NCBI GenBank assembly: GCA_965228785.1
Contig: CBDDIF010000002.1
Span: 1,984,001-2,048,000, forward strand
Source: Hoeflea_A sp965228785
Lineage (GTDB): Bacteria; Pseudomonadota; Alphaproteobacteria; Rhizobiales; Rhizobiaceae
Length of the DNA stretch: 64,000 nt
Reading direction: 5' to 3'
Part shown: positions 33,401-40,983 of the stretch, piece after piece
Numbering within the stretch: the stretch's first letter is position 1
Layout of the letters: every line of letters starts with the position of its first letter
Program-made: the position numbers and the translations under genes
Notes under the pieces: generated by a model
Database searches by the model: none
What the model saw: the letters and a program-made list of their open reading frames with translations, nothing else
Told to the model about the DNA's origin: nothing

Positions 33401-33795
33401 TCTCCGACCAGCCTCGCGAGGTGGCCGCCGAACACCTCCGCATCCTTGCAGACCGTGTTTTGATACTCGACGATGACATCCAGCAGTTCCTCCGGATCCA
33501 ACCTGCGCGACAGGCCGGTTGAATCGACGAGGTCAATGAACATCACGGTGATGAGCCGGCGCTCAGCGTTTATCAGCATTGACTGCCCGGCCGCATCAGG
33601 CCGGTCATGCGATGAAGATTCGTAAGAAAAATGACGTCGCAGTGCAGATGCATGGTCCGACGAAAAACCCAGCCCCGAAAGCTGCTGTTCGGACAATTCC
33701 GAGAGCTGCCGTAATCCGATCCCGCTGGCAATCAACCGATCCGCGTACTGATCCAGTCCGAATTTAGTCAGCCATGTCCGGAGTTCGCTTTCCAT
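30430..33795 (-). CDS. SAM domain - class III nucleotide cyclase - AAA-like ATPase - TPR regulator
   Basis: The protein has about 1121 residues from ATG 33795. Residues 1-56 form a SAM domain (LRTWLTKFGLDQYADRLIAS). Residues about 75-255 form a class III adenylate/guanylate cyclase domain with both metal aspartates (FIDLVDSTGLS and LVGDGVLMLFGWP). A predicted ATPase follows, with P-loop GEAGIGKSRLL near residue 300 and Walker B LLLFEDMHWADP. The last 400 residues are TPR-like helical repeats. Proteins with this order are common in Rhizobiales as putative signal-integrating cyclases of unknown input. It ends the minus-strand side of the accessory block and could sense or control the nearby oxidative genes, but no link is proven. 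Confidence 0.88.
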   Translation of the reverse strand: MESELRTWLTKFGLDQYADRLIASGIGLRQLSELSEQQLSGLGFSSDHASALRRHFSYESSSHDRPDAAGQSMLINAERRLITVMFIDLVDSTGLSRRLDPEELLDVIVEYQNTVCKDAEVFGGHLARLVGDGVLMLFGWPFAFENNAERAIRSALASLDSIRKMNELRNLKVECRIGIASGNVVVGDFRIANTNQTDSVFGETPNLAERLQHIGDPNMIVVSELTRRLAGELFEYVDLGNRSLKGFETPVPAFQVIREIPNRGRFEATHLDRLLPIAGRAEELEHLERCLAEAEKRRGQVVWISGEAGIGKSRLLREARRLAGERSFIPIRYQCSPFHTQSPYYPLIKQLERAAGIVSKESADNRREKMDMLLRKQHAATTEQFALLTEAASLPPENSDLLSGLSGRERKRKTEKAFFDLLKYNAERSPVLLLFEDMHWADPSTLDLVNRAINELSELPIAALLSCRSEFRHQPSRKQHVTVLHLQSLEEDYAARMINNLTIRQPLADDLVASIIEATGGNPLFIEECTKAVCDAQTAGPDGDMEVARQSSTLPVFPLTLQDTLMERLDRLDSAREFAQVSSVIGREFEPLLLTEVVGATQDDVDSALEQLADAGILVGNGSRENRSFRFRHILIQDAAYRSLLKKHRKDLHGKIAAAFEELFPEIVEAEPEFLARHLTDAEVYARAIDFWQLAAKRNLDRFAVREAAEHALQGVRLVENLPDPDERDRVELELQQIRGEASRASAGFGSTTTMEAYHRVADLAMAVGNERSYRRAVRGLFNAYYARAQYETAHSWGERYVEIARDPYAKMVGHHMIGVPLLWQGKFVAARSELEESLSHYDEQQISSYRPKADSDSPVQTLAPLSIVLAMLGYPDQSLATGRQAISMARQLELPLSVANAYVCLCNANQIIRRPESHDIATEFLRYASEHDLPFYVGSAQAFVGLAMYRMGKIEEGFKKLQNGWELFKSTKSRVNQVFFHTELAEGCKLLGRTEEGLKAADRGLELAEKYGERNFEAELLRLRGELLLQLSTPDLEGAEIEFVRGLQVARTQQAKFFELRLTNCISRLHIQRGQLSRAAEPLKETFSWFDEGVNLPDLDEARNLIDQLQRDAAYLIRGD

Positions 33796-34012
33796 GGCAC
33801 ATCTGTGCTTTCCGATCTTACCACCCGGGAACCTCGAAAGTGGCCTGAACTGTAACAACAGAAAACCGGGAAATCCACTACGCGACAATTGATCAAAACC
33901 AATGATCCATGGATTGCACGGAACACTGATTCGTTAAGTTTATCTTGCGGATTAATTCCATTTTTGCTAATATTTGCATGGTTTTCTGAACAGTATAGGC
34001 GAGGATTTTCCT

Positions 34013-34534
34013 TTGAAGTATATTCTTTATGTGACGATAGTAATCCTAATTCTACCCATTACTCGAGCACTCGCGGACAAACCTGTCTACGTCGAAGTCG
34101 AGCGGGAGTTCCTGGCACCGGCGCACGCGATATGGGAGATCATTACGGCAAAGTGTGCGCCGACACGGTGGGTACCCAACATTGTCGGATGCACCTCCTA
34201 CCTCAATAAAAAAAGGGAACTCACCAGGGATTTGAATTTCGGCGACTTTTGCCTGACCGAATCCGAGACGGAGCGCTCTCCGTCCAAAATGACAATCCGG
34301 TACTACGCGATCGACCACCCGCTAGAGTTCAGCGAATACGATGCTTCCGTCAGCGTGAAGCCGATGAGCGACAGCCGCTCGGTAATGGTCTGGAAGTCCG
34401 AATTTCAGTCGAGAACACCGGAGGCTGCCCACAAACTCGTCGAGCAATTCTATCAAGGCGGACTGGAGTGCCTTGCAACGATCGTGGAACAGAACACCGA
34501 GTGCAAGAAACCCACCGACATCAAATGCAGCTAA
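34013..34534 (+). CDS. Exported SRPBCC (polyketide cyclase/START-like) protein
   Basis: The product has about 173 residues. The TTG at 34013 is preferred because GAGGA lies eight bases upstream; a longer TTG start at 33974 lacks one. A signal peptide (LKYILYVTIVILILPITRALA) is followed by an SRPBCC-like domain beginning VEVEREFLAPAHAIWEIITA. Four cysteines (Cys in KCAPTRW, GCTSYL, DFCLTE, LECLAT) plus a terminal pair suggest disulfides in the periplasm. SRPBCC proteins bind hydrophobic ligands in a deep cavity. It could bind a substrate or product of the P450/peroxidase set, but it is separated from it by an IS element and reads the other way. Confidence 0.65.
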   Translation: MKYILYVTIVILILPITRALADKPVYVEVEREFLAPAHAIWEIITAKCAPTRWVPNIVGCTSYLNKKRELTRDLNFGDFCLTESETERSPSKMTIRYYAIDHPLEFSEYDASVSVKPMSDSRSVMVWKSEFQSRTPEAAHKLVEQFYQGGLECLATIVEQNTECKKPTDIKCS

Positions 34535-34577
34535 GCGCACGTTCGGGGATGAGAAGCACAAAGCCTCGCGATGATTA

Positions 34578-34594
34578 GGGTGCGGACTCAATTC
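34578..34594 (+). repeat. IS5-family left terminal inverted repeat
   Basis: GGGTGCGGACTCAATTC pairs with the complement of 35395-35411 with three mismatches. A TA lies immediately outside. Confidence 0.8.
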
Positions 34595-35351
34595 GCCCAG
34601 CATCTGATTGCGAAGAGTTGCACCATTGATAAGAAGTTGCGCGCCTTCTTCTCAAACCTCGTCGCCAGTCTGCGCATATCCTTCATTTTGCAGAAGAAAC
34701 GTTCGACGATATTCCTCTGTGCGTAGAGAGTGGCATCGTGGGGCACCGGTCTGTGTTGGTTTTTCTTCGACGGGATCACTGCCAACGCACCTTCATCGGC
34801 GATTTGTTGTCTGATCTTTCGGCTGCCATAGGCCCTGTCTGCGACGATCGCCAAGGGTGGGCTCTGCCAATCCAGAAAGGCATCCATCATCTGGCTGTCG
34901 TGCAACTGCCCGCCTGAGATTGCCAGCCGCAAAGGGCGCCCGCTGGTATCTACGGCCGCGTGAACCTTACTCGTGCGACCGCCTCGTGAGCGGCCAATAC
35001 CTTCTTCCAGTTCCCCTTTTTTGACCCACTCGCTGCGCGGTGAGCCTTGATGATGGAAGCGTCTATAAAGATCAGAGCATCTTCGCATTCCTGCGCGAGG
35101 GCCTCAAATATGTCTCGCCAAACCCCTCGCTCGCCCCAACGGGTATAGCGGTTGTAGACCGTGGTTCGCGGACCATACCGATCCGGCAAATCACGCCAGG
35201 GCGCACCGGTTCGCAAAATGTAGAAAATGCCGTTGAGAATTTTTCGGTCGTCTTTGCGCTCGGTGCCACGCCCTTGCGGTGGAAGAAGTGGCTCAATAAC
35301 CGCCCATTCCTCATCAGAAAGATCAAATCGTGCCATGAAAACCTCCTTCAA
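34588..35351 (-). CDS. IS5-family transposase made by -1 programmed frameshift
   Basis: Frame A (35351 down to 34950) gives the N-terminal half MARFDLSDEEWAVIEPLLPP with the first catalytic Asp in LIFIDASIIKAH. Frame B (to 34588) gives the C-terminal half with the second Asp in AIVADRAYGSRK and the Glu in RNIVERFFCKMKD. A slippery A AAA AAG heptamer lies at 35016-35022 (TTTTTT on the plus strand), exactly where frame A reads SKKGN and frame B reads KKGEL, so a -1 slip joins them. All three DDE residues are present, and the frameshift is the normal expression mode of the IS427 group rather than decay. Confidence 0.88.
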
Positions 35352-35394
35352 TGGAGGTCGTGAATCACAACTTCATAGGCAAAATCAACACCAT

Positions 35395-35411
35395 GAATTG
35401 GGTTCACACCC
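35395..35411 (-). repeat. IS5-family right terminal inverted repeat
   Basis: GAATTGGGTTCACACCC, partner of 34578-34594. Its last C also forms the CTAG that starts the neighbouring dispersed repeat. Confidence 0.8.
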
Positions 35412-35573
35412 TAGTGTGGACTTGAAGTTCCTGTAATTGTTTCGCGACCTCGTCATTGGAACTTCAAATCCCAAAACCACGCTAGATCCGATGATTTATA
35501 AGGTGTCCTCATCGAATCTGACGTTGCCCGGATCCTGCCATAAGTCCAGCGAACTTCAGATTCAGGATACTAG
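35411..35573 (-). repeat. Dispersed double-hairpin repeat, copy 1
   Basis: This repeat of about 160 bp is bounded by CTAG (35411-35414 and 35570-35573) with a third CTAG at 35482-35485 between two imperfect palindromes. The first palindrome pairs GTGGACTTGAAGTTC with GAACTTCAAATCCC; the second pairs AGGTGTCCTCATCGAATCTG with CAGATTCAGGATACT. The right-hand CTAG supplies the TAG stop of the GMC oxidoreductase gene. It is homologous to 56561-56720. Confidence 0.75.
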
Positions 35574-37171
35574 TTCTGGATGAGGCCCGCCGCCTTTTCC
35601 GCTATCATGATGACAGTCGCGTTGGGATTTCCGCACACATGTTCCGGCATGATCGAAGCATCGCACACACGCAGTCCATCAACGCCGTGAACCCTTAGTT
35701 CATGATCGACGACCGCCAGTTGGTCGTCGGCGGGGCCCATTTTGCAGCTTCCAACCGGATGCCAAAGACCCCGCGACACCTGACGCACATACGCTTCGAA
35801 ATGGCGTCTGTCCGCGTCCGGCGCCGGCGGCCAAGGCACGGACGGCACTGGGGGGATTTCCTCCCCGGCAAGAGCTCCCAGTGCCTTTGAGTTGACAAGT
35901 TCCCGGATGAGGAAAATTGAATTGATCATCGTATCAATGTCACTTCTCTCGTTGTAGTAGCCCGGGTCGATTGCAGGCGGATGCCTTGGATCGTTCGAAA
36001 GCAGCGAAATTCTGCCCGTACTTTTCGGACGGCACAGCGAAGGTGCAATGAGGAAGTAATTCTCGGGAAAATGCGTGTATGCGCGCTCGCGTATTCCGGC
36101 ATTGGCAAAGAGCTGAACTGTCGGCCACCCGTCCTTGTCCCAATTGGGCTTCTCATCTTCCGAGACGTTTGCGAACAATCCGGCTTCGGTCAAAAATTTT
36201 GGCTGAGCCAGGGGTAGTTTCGATTCGAAATGCATCGCGAATATGACGTGGTCACGCAGGTTCTGACCGACTCCCGGCAGATCTGCCTTTGGCTCGATAT
36301 CATGCGCCTTCAACTCTTCCACGGGGCCGATACCCGACAACATCAGTAGCTTGGGTGACTCGAAAGCTCCGGTGCAGACAATCACTTCACGGCTGGCCGA
36401 GTAGGTAACCGCAACCCTCGTGTTGGGATCGAGACAGCAAACACCGGTCGCCTGAAGGCGGCCACCGTCACCCTTGCTTGTCTTTATTTTGAGCGCGGTA
36501 CGATCGGTCTTGATCGTGAGGTTTCCGCGCCGGTGCATCACCGGCCTGAGGTAACCGGTCGCAGAACTGCAGCGGATGCCATGTTTTGTGAAGGCAAACT
36601 GATAGGTTCCGGCGCCGCCTTCCTGTTTCACGTCGTTGAAATCCCAATTCGGCCCGTCGAAACCCTTTTCTGCTGCGGCGCAACAAAAGGCCGTCGCCAT
36701 CGGCGTAGGCGATATCAGGTTGCGGACAGAGATCGGACCGTCGCCGCCGCGATAGCGTGATTTACCCTCTTCGTAATTCTCCGACAGCTTCAGATAGGGC
36801 AACACGTCCCTGTAAGACCACCCAGGATTGCCCAGCTCCTCCCAACGATTGTAGTCTTTTTTGTTCCCCCTTACATGGATCATTACGTTGACGGCACCGC
36901 TTCCTCCGAGCGTCACTCCGCGAAGCAGCGCCGGCCACTGTTTGATATCGGTTTCGCGCTTCATGTGATATTCGTGAACATAGTCGGCGTCCGCCCACAG
37001 CTTGAAGAGATCAGGGATGAGCGACTTATCGATGTTCGGGTGATCGTCGGTTGGACCTTTTTCCAACAGCAGTACGGAAACGCCAGCATCCTTGCTGAGT
37101 CGATTTGCCAGAACACAGCCTGCAGTCCCGCCGCCGACGATGATGTAGTCGTATTCCTGATCCCCAGACAT
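35570..37171 (-). CDS. GMC family oxidoreductase (choline dehydrogenase-like)
   Basis: The flavoprotein has about 533 residues from ATG 37171, which has AAAGGAACGG upstream. It starts with the ADP-binding motif YIIVGGGTAGCVLANRLS, then GGSGAVNVMIHVRG (GMC signature 1) and SPKLLMLSGIGP (signature 2), and ends with the HPVGSCKMG and NPNATVIMIAEK segments carrying the catalytic His and Asn. GMC enzymes oxidise alcohols or aldehydes to carbonyl compounds. It is the last gene of a minus-strand set after the P450, membrane protein and DyP peroxidase, so it likely finishes a multi-step oxidation. Its stop codon lies in the dispersed repeat. Confidence 0.9.
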   Translation of the reverse strand: MSGDQEYDYIIVGGGTAGCVLANRLSKDAGVSVLLLEKGPTDDHPNIDKSLIPDLFKLWADADYVHEYHMKRETDIKQWPALLRGVTLGGSGAVNVMIHVRGNKKDYNRWEELGNPGWSYRDVLPYLKLSENYEEGKSRYRGGDGPISVRNLISPTPMATAFCCAAAEKGFDGPNWDFNDVKQEGGAGTYQFAFTKHGIRCSSATGYLRPVMHRRGNLTIKTDRTALKIKTSKGDGGRLQATGVCCLDPNTRVAVTYSASREVIVCTGAFESPKLLMLSGIGPVEELKAHDIEPKADLPGVGQNLRDHVIFAMHFESKLPLAQPKFLTEAGLFANVSEDEKPNWDKDGWPTVQLFANAGIRERAYTHFPENYFLIAPSLCRPKSTGRISLLSNDPRHPPAIDPGYYNERSDIDTMINSIFLIRELVNSKALGALAGEEIPPVPSVPWPPAPDADRRHFEAYVRQVSRGLWHPVGSCKMGPADDQLAVVDHELRVHGVDGLRVCDASIMPEHVCGNPNATVIMIAEKAAGLIQN

Positions 37172-37281
37172 GTTCCGTTCCTTTCTTTGCATGCGTTGAC
37201 GAAAGATCCGCTCAAACGGCTGGTCGTGTCTTAGTCGTGCGGCCCGGCATCGCGGGGTTGTGACCGGACGCCGAAACGGGT

Positions 37282-38901
37282 CTATCCCAGTGGCTCACTT
37301 CCCGAGGGCCCGGGCAGGTTTGCCAGATATCGAATTGCGCGTTTTCCGGGCAGGAAAAAATATCCGCCGCCGCGCACTTTGATCAGCCTTGAGATGTTCT
37401 CCAGACGCAAGTTCACCGGACGCCCCTGGATGGTCAGGGATGTCGTTTGATCACCCCCCTGCCCGATGATGGGATCTAGTTCTTCATACTGTCCGGCGAA
37501 ATGCGGATTGTTGACCCAAGAATGCTGGATATTCTCGTACTGTCCGGCGATATCGGTGTTCAGACCGAGAAAAAACAAGCCCCGTTCGACATGCTCCGCT
37601 TCACGGCCTCTTTCCCCGCTGTCGGGATCGTAATGTGGCCCGTAGAGGCGGCCCCTGCGGAGAATGCGGTGCCGTTTTGACAACAGCAGAGCCGATTCGG
37701 GATCCGGGCCGAGCGAGTCGCGCGGATTGGCGCGGCGAACATGTGAACTGATCGGGCAGTGCAACCCGTCCCGATCGGCGTAGTAATACAGAAAGTCGTT
37801 GTTGTCTCGGTTGCCGCCGACCAACGCGGCGGCCGAAAGTGCCGTGTTTTCCGGCGTGAGCGGCGCGCCCGTTCTGAACCGGCCCATCAGGCGTGCAGCG
37901 GCCCATTCCCTTGCCTCGTTCAACGACATCGATTCGCCCAGGTCGTCGGCAATCGTGTCAATGAGCGCGTTGAAAGCGGGCACATCCTGTTCCAGTTGCC
38001 TGACAACGAGATAGGTGCCGTTTTTGCCGAGGTCCTTTCGGCCGTCCTTGGCCGGCAGCACATCCTTCAAATCCGATTTGCCCGCAACGGTCGGGCCGTC
38101 GGGCAACAGGCGGCGCTCGTTCTCATAGCCGAAGAGGAACTCGCCGGGTTCGACGACATTGCTTTTGTCAAGACTTTGGGACATCTTCGCCGCGGCCTTG
38201 GTACCTCGAAGAATGGGCTGGGATATGCTGTCCACGAAGCCGAAATGCTCGCGCCCATCGGCAGGATAGTTGGTTTGATGCAGAGACGGATTGCCCTGGC
38301 CCTTGGCCCCGTTGCGGCAAAGCGCGACGCCCTTGGCATCCAGAACCCACACCTTGAGCGCCGAATTCACCGATGCGACCGTGTTTCCATAGACGGCGAG
38401 CAGGATGTGAATTTCGTCCCTGTGGATGGCAGCAACATCGCCGCGTTTTTTTTTGCCTTTGGCCGGTATTCCGCCCCACGACCAGTGCGTCGCCGCATTG
38501 ACGTCGATGTCGCCCAGTATCCCGGAGCGCCTCGTATAGGGACCGGACCGGCCGTCGGGGTCCGGCGCCATACCCTCCAAAAACTCGTCGGAAAACCCAT
38601 CCAGATCCGGCTTTTCCATTCCGAGCGCTTCAAGCCCACTTCGGGTAAACGCAATATTCAGATAGCAAGAGTCCTCGGCCGGCACTTTTGCCCCGCTTTC
38701 GGCTGCGTTGGAGGCGCCCGGGCGGGCAGAACCCGGTTCGGGACTGGTCAAGTCACTTACCACCGTCAGGGCGGTCGCGATGCTGTCCAGCCAACCGCAC
38801 GCCGCGGCCCTGTCGGTAACTTTCACCAGTGCGAAAACGGACATGGGTTTGTCCTTGTAACCCTTCAGGACAATTCCCTGTACGTCACTCCAATCGATCA
38901 T
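37282..38901 (-). CDS. DyP-type haem peroxidase family protein with GXXDS variant
   Basis: The 539-residue protein shows the DyP landmarks: GFVDSISQP at 221-229 (canonical GXXDG, here the last Gly is Ser), GTYLVVRQLEQDV near 295, MGRFRTGAPL near 339-348, and the proximal haem ligand His387 in SHVRRANPRD. The distal Asp224 is kept, so peroxidase or oxidase chemistry is plausible. There is no signal peptide. It is longer than classical DyPs, consistent with the larger D-type or V-type branch. It sits 12 bp downstream of the duplicated-barrel membrane protein gene, in one operon with the P450 and the GMC enzyme. Confidence 0.85.
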   Translation of the reverse strand: MIDWSDVQGIVLKGYKDKPMSVFALVKVTDRAAACGWLDSIATALTVVSDLTSPEPGSARPGASNAAESGAKVPAEDSCYLNIAFTRSGLEALGMEKPDLDGFSDEFLEGMAPDPDGRSGPYTRRSGILGDIDVNAATHWSWGGIPAKGKKKRGDVAAIHRDEIHILLAVYGNTVASVNSALKVWVLDAKGVALCRNGAKGQGNPSLHQTNYPADGREHFGFVDSISQPILRGTKAAAKMSQSLDKSNVVEPGEFLFGYENERRLLPDGPTVAGKSDLKDVLPAKDGRKDLGKNGTYLVVRQLEQDVPAFNALIDTIADDLGESMSLNEAREWAAARLMGRFRTGAPLTPENTALSAAALVGGNRDNNDFLYYYADRDGLHCPISSHVRRANPRDSLGPDPESALLLSKRHRILRRGRLYGPHYDPDSGERGREAEHVERGLFFLGLNTDIAGQYENIQHSWVNNPHFAGQYEELDPIIGQGGDQTTSLTIQGRPVNLRLENISRLIKVRGGGYFFLPGKRAIRYLANLPGPSGSEPLG

Positions 38902-38913
38902 GGCTTTCGGGCC

Positions 38914-40983
38914 TCACAGGCGTTGCACAAAAGAATCCAGTTCCGCGGAAGAAAGCGACTTGAACAATTCGTCACGAATTTTGCTGTTGTGGTTGATGTT
39001 CGTGACACTCAAATTCCGGTAGGCACCGTACCAGGCCAAGGTTTCAAGCTGGCTGCAGCGCACGTACATCTTGAACTGTCGCTGGAACCGGGCACCGTCC
39101 CACAGCAGGAATCTCGACCTCGGAAATCCGACCGGTTTGTCTTCTGCGCGCAGCTGCGGCAGCCGCGTGTTGGTCCAGATGGCATTCACACCGGTGACGG
39201 CCGCGAGGTCGATAAATTCGTTGAGATACGATTCCCAGGCTCCGCCGTAGTGGGTCAGAAACAACAGCCTTTTACCTCGGTCGATCAGGACCCAGCGAGC
39301 GGAAAAGATCGTCGGAATCTGCCCCAGTTCTCCCTTGTTGAAGCGGTAACGCGCGAGAAAATTTACGGACCGCAAAACGGTGCGTAGAATCATCTGGCGA
39401 AACAGCCCGGGCTTGACGACGGTGAGACTGGCGAGGTGGTTCTGCCTCTCGTTGACGCCATGCTCCTCGCGGGCATAAACCGCCGAGACGGCTCTCGACC
39501 TTGGCGTCAGCGATGAAGCATCTGCGAAACTGTTTACCTCTCTACGCTCCTGGATCCGAATGGCGCAGAACAGTAGCGTGTAGATTAGCCAACCTAAAAG
39601 GGCGGCTGCCACGACGAAGCACGCGCCGACCAGGCACCAGATGGCGAATAGCTCGAGGGCATCACCAAAATCTCTTCTGAAGTCGGACGGAAAATGCCTG
39701 GCGACGATCAAGATCATCGCCAACACTGTCACGGCTCGCAGCATCCATACGCTATCGTACAGGAAAATTCGCACGGCCTCCTTTCCGTCTTCCAGATCGC
39801 GCAATTGCACCTTTAGCTCGAGCGATGTCTTGAAATACTGGAGCACAAGGAACAGCGGCAGCAGGACCGCCAACAGGACCCCCAGGCTGATCAGAAAGTC
39901 CCGGCTTCGAAAGGTGCTCCCTGTTTCCGGTAGCTTGCCGAGAAAACCGCCGAGGTCGATGGCATCCGCACATACATGCGCGATGGTGATTACGCCGCTG
40001 AGCAACATTATCCACAACACCGAATTACGGAAGATGCGGACCAGCAGCGCCAGCGAACCGTCGGCAAAGTTCCGGGTCGCCGGATTTGCCTTTCTGTCGG
40101 CGAAAAGCTCTGCAATACGCAAGCCCAACCAGATGCAGGCAAGAATCAGGAAAACAGTCGAGGAAACCGAAAGGGACTGTACCATGAAAGATGGTTTCAG
40201 CGGTGCATCGTCGAAATCGCTTTGCCTGGGACCAGACGCTCTTTGATCGACAAAGTTCGAGCGGATTGCGTCAAAATGCTGTTGCGGTGACCAGTCCAGA
40301 GTTTCGTAAGTCAGGGCGGCCAGGATCAATGCCGAGATCGCAACGACCGCCAGTCCGCCCAACCTTAACAGGGTTTCCCCGTGGCGGACTTCGGCCGGCT
40401 CGCGATAGGGCAGTTCCGCCCAACGCATGGATGGGTCCATGCGCACAACATCCCGCCGTATCAGCTTCTGGATGCCGCTGTAGGTCGGTGGCAGGGTTTT
40501 AATCTTTCTGAGGCGGCCATTGATATAATCGCTGATTTTTTGTCGCAAGCTGTTCTCGCCGACGATCTGCGCGACGCTGCGGCCCGGAAAACCGCAATAA
40601 TACGTTTGGGCCCAGACGAAATGCGCTGAAAGATACTCGGTCACGAGTCTGGGTACATCCGTCCCGCAGATCGGATAACCGACGCAATGGCGGTAGATTC
40701 CGTCGACGATTTCCGGAGAACTGGAAACCAGATCCTCAATGAAGTCGCGCCAGTCACCGTCGATCGTAGCCTCAAGCACCAGACACGCACGCAGGTCGAG
40801 AGCCGCATCCTCGGGCACGACGACAAAACTGAAAAAGTGCAGATTCGGCAATTTTGAAAAGGCCAGTTGCCGATCTTCGCCGGCGGGCCCGATATCGGCA
40901 TGGCATCGAATATGGTCCCGCAATTCGAATTCACGTCCGGGCTCAACACTGGTGATAATCGTCACGATGTTGGGTTGCAGCAC
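38914..40983 (-). CDS. Uncharacterised six-helix membrane protein with duplicated terminal barrel-like domains
   Basis: The 689-residue protein starts at a GTG overlapping the P450 stop (TAGTG). Residues 1-160 form a soluble domain, about 205-475 carry six hydrophobic helices, and 516-689 form a second soluble domain. The two soluble ends resemble each other. FVVVPED, VLEATIDGDWRDFIEDLV and the WAQTYYCGFPGRSVAQI-type tail of the first match WVLIDRG, LFLTHYGGAWESYLNEFID and the LAWYGAYRNLSVTNI-type tail of the second. Such domains (HF.RWVVID..LLF..N.DG..E.YL..F) recur next to DyP peroxidases in other genomes, as far as I recall. The fold is probably a ferredoxin-like alpha/beta barrel. I do not know a function; a membrane scaffold or electron or substrate partner for the P450 and DyP fits its place. 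Confidence 0.75.
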   Translation of the reverse strand: MLQPNIVTIITSVEPGREFELRDHIRCHADIGPAGEDRQLAFSKLPNLHFFSFVVVPEDAALDLRACLVLEATIDGDWRDFIEDLVSSSPEIVDGIYRHCVGYPICGTDVPRLVTEYLSAHFVWAQTYYCGFPGRSVAQIVGENSLRQKISDYINGRLRKIKTLPPTYSGIQKLIRRDVVRMDPSMRWAELPYREPAEVRHGETLLRLGGLAVVAISALILAALTYETLDWSPQQHFDAIRSNFVDQRASGPRQSDFDDAPLKPSFMVQSLSVSSTVFLILACIWLGLRIAELFADRKANPATRNFADGSLALLVRIFRNSVLWIMLLSGVITIAHVCADAIDLGGFLGKLPETGSTFRSRDFLISLGVLLAVLLPLFLVLQYFKTSLELKVQLRDLEDGKEAVRIFLYDSVWMLRAVTVLAMILIVARHFPSDFRRDFGDALELFAIWCLVGACFVVAAALLGWLIYTLLFCAIRIQERREVNSFADASSLTPRSRAVSAVYAREEHGVNERQNHLASLTVVKPGLFRQMILRTVLRSVNFLARYRFNKGELGQIPTIFSARWVLIDRGKRLLFLTHYGGAWESYLNEFIDLAAVTGVNAIWTNTRLPQLRAEDKPVGFPRSRFLLWDGARFQRQFKMYVRCSQLETLAWYGAYRNLSVTNINHNSKIRDELFKSLSSAELDSFVQRL

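Larger units (their letters stand above)
34578..35411 (-). mobile_element. IS5-family (IS427-group) insertion sequence, apparently intact
   Basis: This 834-bp element has imperfect terminal inverted repeats GGGTGCGGACTCAATTC (34578-34594) and GAATTGGGTTCACACCC (35395-35411), 14 of 17 matching. A TA duplication flanks it (34576-34577 and 35412-35413). It encodes one transposase through a -1 frameshift. It has inserted at the TTAG/CTAG left end of a dispersed double-hairpin repeat. Confidence 0.85.

Noticed and set aside
34950..35351. The IS5 transposase as two separate broken genes
   Set aside because: The slippery A AAA AAG heptamer at the junction and an intact DDE set show normal programmed frameshifting.
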